Part shown: positions 6,010 to 8,507 of the stretch, piece by piece | How the letters are laid out: each line of letters starts with the position of its first letter | Numbering within the stretch: the first letter of the stretch is position 1 | Source: CAZLXG01 sp964563585 | Lineage (GTDB): Bacteria; Bacteroidota; Bacteroidia; Flavobacteriales; Flavobacteriaceae | Direction: 5' to 3' | Assembly: GCA_964563585.1 (NCBI GenBank) | Contig: CAZLXG010000078.1 | Coordinates: 1 to 8,507, forward strand | Length of the DNA: 8,507 nt | Notes under the pieces: generated by a model | What the model saw: the letters and a program-made list of their open reading frames with translations, nothing else | The model's database searches: none | What the model was told of the DNA's origin: nothing | Translations under genes and position numbers: made by a program

Positions 6010-8271
6010 ATGGCATTTGACATCGACATGATTAAAGGCGTATACAGCAGAATGGTTGAACGAGTTGATAAAGCTCGTGAAGTTGTTGGAAAACCTTTAA
6101 CGCTTTCTGAAAAAATATTGTACAATCACCTTTGGGAAGAAAATCCAACAAAAGCTTTTACAAGAGGTAAAGATTATGTTGATTTTGCACCAGATAGAAT
6201 TGCGTGTCAAGATGCAACTGCACAAATGGCATTATTACAATTTATGCAAGCAGGAAAAAGTAAAGTAGCAGTACCAACAACCGTACATTGCGACCATTTA
6301 ATTCAAGCTAGAGTAGGAGCCAGTAAAGATTTACAAGATGCTATAAATACAAGTAGCGAGGTTTTTAATTTTTTAGCTTCAGTATCAAATAAATACGGAA
6401 TTGGTTTTTGGAAACCAGGAGCAGGAATTATTCATCAAGTAGTATTAGAAAATTATGCATTCCCAGGAGGCATGATGATTGGAACAGATTCGCATACAGT
6501 AAATGCAGGCGGATTGGGTATGATTGCTATTGGTGTTGGAGGAGCAGATGCGGTAGATGTAATGGCAGGAATGGCTTGGGAATTAAAATTCCCAAAATTA
6601 ATTGGTGTAAAATTAACTGGGAAATTATCTGGTTGGACAGCTGCAAAAGATGTAATCTTAAAAGTAGCAGGAATTTTAACAGCAAAAGGAGGAACTGGAG
6701 CAATTGTTGAATACTTCGGAGAAGGAGCAATATCAATGTCTGCAACAGGAAAAGGAACCATATGTAATATGGGAGCCGAAATTGGAGCTACAACTTCAAC
6801 ATTTGGTTATGATGCTTCTATAGAGCGTTATTTACGTGCTACAGAACGTGATGGTGTTGCAGATGCAGCTAACGAAATTGCACCTTACTTAACAGGTGAT
6901 GATGAAGTTTATGCAAATCCAGAACAATATTTCGACCAAGTAATAGAAATTAATTTAGACGAATTAAAACCTCATATAAACGGGCCTTTTTCTCCAGATT
7001 TAGCAACACAAGTTGGTGAAATGAATGAAAAAGCAACCAAAAATGGTTGGCCATTAAAAGTTGAATGGGGATTAATAGGTTCATGTACAAACTCTTCTTA
7101 CGAAGATTTATCAAGAGCAGCATCTGTTGCGAAACAAGCTGTAGATAATGGAATTGTTGCTAAAGCAGAATTTGGCATCAATCCAGGGTCAGAACAAGTA
7201 CGTTACACAGCAGAACGCGATGGTCTTTTAGAAATATTTGAAGACCTTGATGCAAAAATATTCACAAATGCTTGTGGACCATGTATTGGTCAATGGGCTA
7301 GAGAAGGCGCAGATAAACAAGAAAAAAACACAATAATACATTCATTTAACCGTAATTTCTCAAAACGAGCAGATGGCAATCCAAATACACACGCATTTGT
7401 AGCATCACCATCAATGGTAGCAGCAGTTGCAATATCTGGACGTTTAGATTTCAATCCATTAACAGATACGTTAATCAATGAAAATGGAGAAGAAGTTATG
7501 TTAAAAGAACCAACAGGATTAGAATTACCACCAAAAGGGTTTGATGTAGAAGACGCAGGATTTGTAGCGCCAATAACAGACGGAAGTGGAGTAGAAGTTA
7601 CTGTTTCTCCAACGTCTGAAAGATTACAATTATTAACACCATTTACACCTTTAGGTAATGAAATTAATGGTGCAAAATTATTAATTAAAGCATTCGGAAA
7701 ATGTACAACCGACCATATTTCTATGGCAGGACCTTGGTTACGTTTTCGTGGGCATTTAGATAATATCTCAAATAACTGTTTAATAGGCGCAGTTAATGCG
7801 TATGGACAAGCAACAAATAAAGTTAAAAATCAATTAACAGGAGAGTTTGGTGCTGTGCCAGATACGGCACGTGCATATAAAGCGGCAGGAATTAAAACTA
7901 TTGTTGTGGGCGACCATAATTATGGCGAAGGTTCATCACGTGAACATGCGGCTATGGAGCCTCGTCATTTAGGTGTTGCGGCAGTAATTGTAAAATCGTT
8001 TGCACGTATCCACGAAACAAATTTAAAGAAGCAAGGTATGTTAGGTTTAACGTTTGCTAACGAAACAGATTACGATTTAATTCTTGAAGATGATACGTTC
8101 AACTTTACCGATTTAAATGAGTTTGCTCCAGGTAAACAACTAACCTTAGAAATTGTACATGCAGATGGTTCTAAAGATTCAATTAACTTAAATCACACAT
8201 ATAATCAATCTCAAATAGATTGGTATAATGAAGGTTCAGCATTAAATTTGATAAAGAAAGAAAACGCATAG
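6010..8271 (+). CDS. acn: Aconitate hydratase, mitochondrial type (TCA cycle)
   Basis: The 753-residue product is a cytoplasmic [4Fe-4S] aconitase that interconverts citrate and isocitrate through cis-aconitate. Cluster ligands are C359 in GSCTNSSYED and C422 and C425 in NACGPCIGQW. Other family motifs are HCDHL at 93-97, GTDSHT at 158-163 and, in the C-terminal swivel domain, GDHNYGEGSSREHAA at 634-648 carrying the active-site serine and R644. The swivel domain begins after the linker near 535-550. Length and motif order match the mitochondrial aconitase group (about 750-780 residues) rather than the longer AcnA/IRP1 type or the rearranged AcnB type, and there is no targeting peptide. The first ATG gives the expected N-terminus (MAFDIDMIKGVY); the leader is A-rich without a Shine-Dalgarno. 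It stands as a single gene between a 403-bp upstream region and a strong terminator. Symbol use varies; acn is meant generically. Confidence 0.98.
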   Translation: MAFDIDMIKGVYSRMVERVDKAREVVGKPLTLSEKILYNHLWEENPTKAFTRGKDYVDFAPDRIACQDATAQMALLQFMQAGKSKVAVPTTVHCDHLIQARVGASKDLQDAINTSSEVFNFLASVSNKYGIGFWKPGAGIIHQVVLENYAFPGGMMIGTDSHTVNAGGLGMIAIGVGGADAVDVMAGMAWELKFPKLIGVKLTGKLSGWTAAKDVILKVAGILTAKGGTGAIVEYFGEGAISMSATGKGTICNMGAEIGATTSTFGYDASIERYLRATERDGVADAANEIAPYLTGDDEVYANPEQYFDQVIEINLDELKPHINGPFSPDLATQVGEMNEKATKNGWPLKVEWGLIGSCTNSSYEDLSRAASVAKQAVDNGIVAKAEFGINPGSEQVRYTAERDGLLEIFEDLDAKIFTNACGPCIGQWAREGADKQEKNTIIHSFNRNFSKRADGNPNTHAFVASPSMVAAVAISGRLDFNPLTDTLINENGEEVMLKEPTGLELPPKGFDVEDAGFVAPITDGSGVEVTVSPTSERLQLLTPFTPLGNEINGAKLLIKAFGKCTTDHISMAGPWLRFRGHLDNISNNCLIGAVNAYGQATNKVKNQLTGEFGAVPDTARAYKAAGIKTIVVGDHNYGEGSSREHAAMEPRHLGVAAVIVKSFARIHETNLKKQGMLGLTFANETDYDLILEDDTFNFTDLNEFAPGKQLTLEIVHADGSKDSINLNHTYNQSQIDWYNEGSALNLIKKENA

Positions 8272-8293
8272 TTTTTAAGACTACATATATATG

Positions 8294-8321
8294 AAAATCC
8301 AGCTCTTTAGCTGGATTTTTT
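8294..8321 (+). terminator. Rho-independent terminator after aconitase
   Basis: AAAATCCAGCT (8294-8304) pairs perfectly with AGCTGGATTTT (8309-8319) across a four-base CTTT loop, and the 3' arm runs into a T tract (8316-8321). It starts 23 bases after the aconitase stop codon. The A run before the stem means it could also stop transcription arriving from the right on the minus strand. Confidence 0.9.
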
Positions 8322-8344
8322 GTTTTGTATTATGTTTGCTAATT

Positions 8345-8500
8345 TGGGCGTTACCACAAGGGTCGGGCTTTCTACTATATCTTTTTAAAGTAGCCTGTAC
8401 TGAGCGTAGTCGAAGTATGGCAATCTGCTTAATTCTAGTTCTAACAATTATATATTACTAAAAAGTTTTAAAAAGGATGCCGTTTCAATCCCTAACGCAG
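8345..8500. repeat. Imperfect inverted-repeat intergenic element (Bacteroidota dispersed-repeat type)
   Basis: Two nested pairs of arms frame this stretch. The outer pair is GCGTTA (8348-8353) and TAACGC (8493-8498), next to GGG (8360-8362) and CCC (8490-8492). The inner pair is ATCTTTTTAAA (8379-8389) and TTTAAAAAGGAT (8467-8478), complementary except for one extra base. The flanks GGGTCGGGCTTTC (8360-8372) and TTTCAATCCCTAACGC (8483-8498) are much richer in G/C than the surroundings. From memory, intergenic sequences with the same arms (GGGTCGGGCTTTC ... CAATCCCTAACGC) recur in many Bacteroidota genomes with a variable middle. Read on the minus strand, the arms are GCGTTAGGGATTGAAAC and GAAAGCCCGACCC. 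Only one copy is in the window, so copy number cannot be confirmed, and function and mobility are unknown. The right edge may extend beyond the window. Confidence 0.55.
8399..8416. repeat. Short intergenic repeat ACTGAGCGTAGTCGAAGT
   Basis: This 18-base sequence sits in the variable middle of the larger inverted-repeat element. Its complement, ACTTCGACTACGCTCAGT, is a phrase I recognise as a frequent short dispersed repeat in intergenic DNA of Bacteroidota and some other bacteria. It reads TERSRS in one frame, a peptide often seen in spurious translations. Only one copy is present here, so the repeat status comes from memory. Confidence 0.5.
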
Positions 8501-8507
8501 TAGTTTG

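Noticed and set aside
6408..6761. Long open frames in other phases on both strands inside aconitase
   Set aside because: They lie wholly within a gene with every family motif intact, and their translations are low-complexity (runs of Leu, or Arg/Asn/Cys), typical of shadow frames from A/G-rich codons.
8483..8498. CRISPR-repeat-like motif (minus strand GGGATTGAAAC)
   Set aside because: Resembles the end of some CRISPR repeats, but there is only one copy, no spacer periodicity and no cas gene in the window. It is better explained as an arm of the inverted-repeat element.
8348..8498. Possible integron attC-like site (GCGTTA/TAACGC arms)
   Set aside because: The arm order is reversed relative to a single folded attC, the inner arms do not give the expected R'/L' boxes, and there is no integrase or cassette context.

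Overview
The window is AT-rich chromosomal DNA that reads as a member of the Bacteroidota, most likely the family Flavobacteriaceae. Signs of this are the A-rich leaders without Shine-Dalgarno sequences, a promoter of the Bacteroidota type (TTG-N19-TAnnTTTG) before the first large gene, serial periplasmic PpiC/SurA-type foldases, a mitochondrial-type aconitase, and a dispersed-looking intergenic element at the right end of a kind I associate with this phylum. No genus is assigned.

Layout. On the minus strand, 45-281 encodes a small conserved-looking protein of unknown function. A 133-bp divergent spacer with a good promoter follows. From there a compact plus-strand operon runs from 415 to 5606: a two-parvulin-domain SurA-like isomerase (415-2370), a lipoprotein with a SurA-like fold and little visible catalytic signature (2371-3225, GTG start directly after the previous stop), a second SurA-like isomerase (3188 or, more likely, 3227-4648), and a MoxR-family AAA+ ATPase (4653-5606). 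A gene-free AT-rich stretch of 403 bp (5607-6009) then leads to aconitate hydratase (6010-8271), which ends in a strong intrinsic terminator. The final 150 bp or so is an imperfect inverted-repeat element that also holds a short TCGAAGT-type repeat.

How the genes work together. The three foldase genes are spaced so tightly that co-transcription and translational coupling are very likely. Their products should act in the periplasm, two soluble and one lipid-anchored, probably as chaperones and prolyl isomerases for outer-membrane and secreted proteins. MoxR lies four bases downstream and so probably shares the transcript, but its usual DUF58/VWA-domain partners are not in the window. Aconitase is a TCA-cycle housekeeping gene with its own upstream region and is functionally unrelated.

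Overall this is mostly core genome. I see no clear undescribed defence, mobile or biosynthetic system. The points most worth a second look are the graded loss of catalytic residues across the three foldases, the ambiguous start of the third, the orphan MoxR, the small minus-strand protein, and the right-end repeat element.
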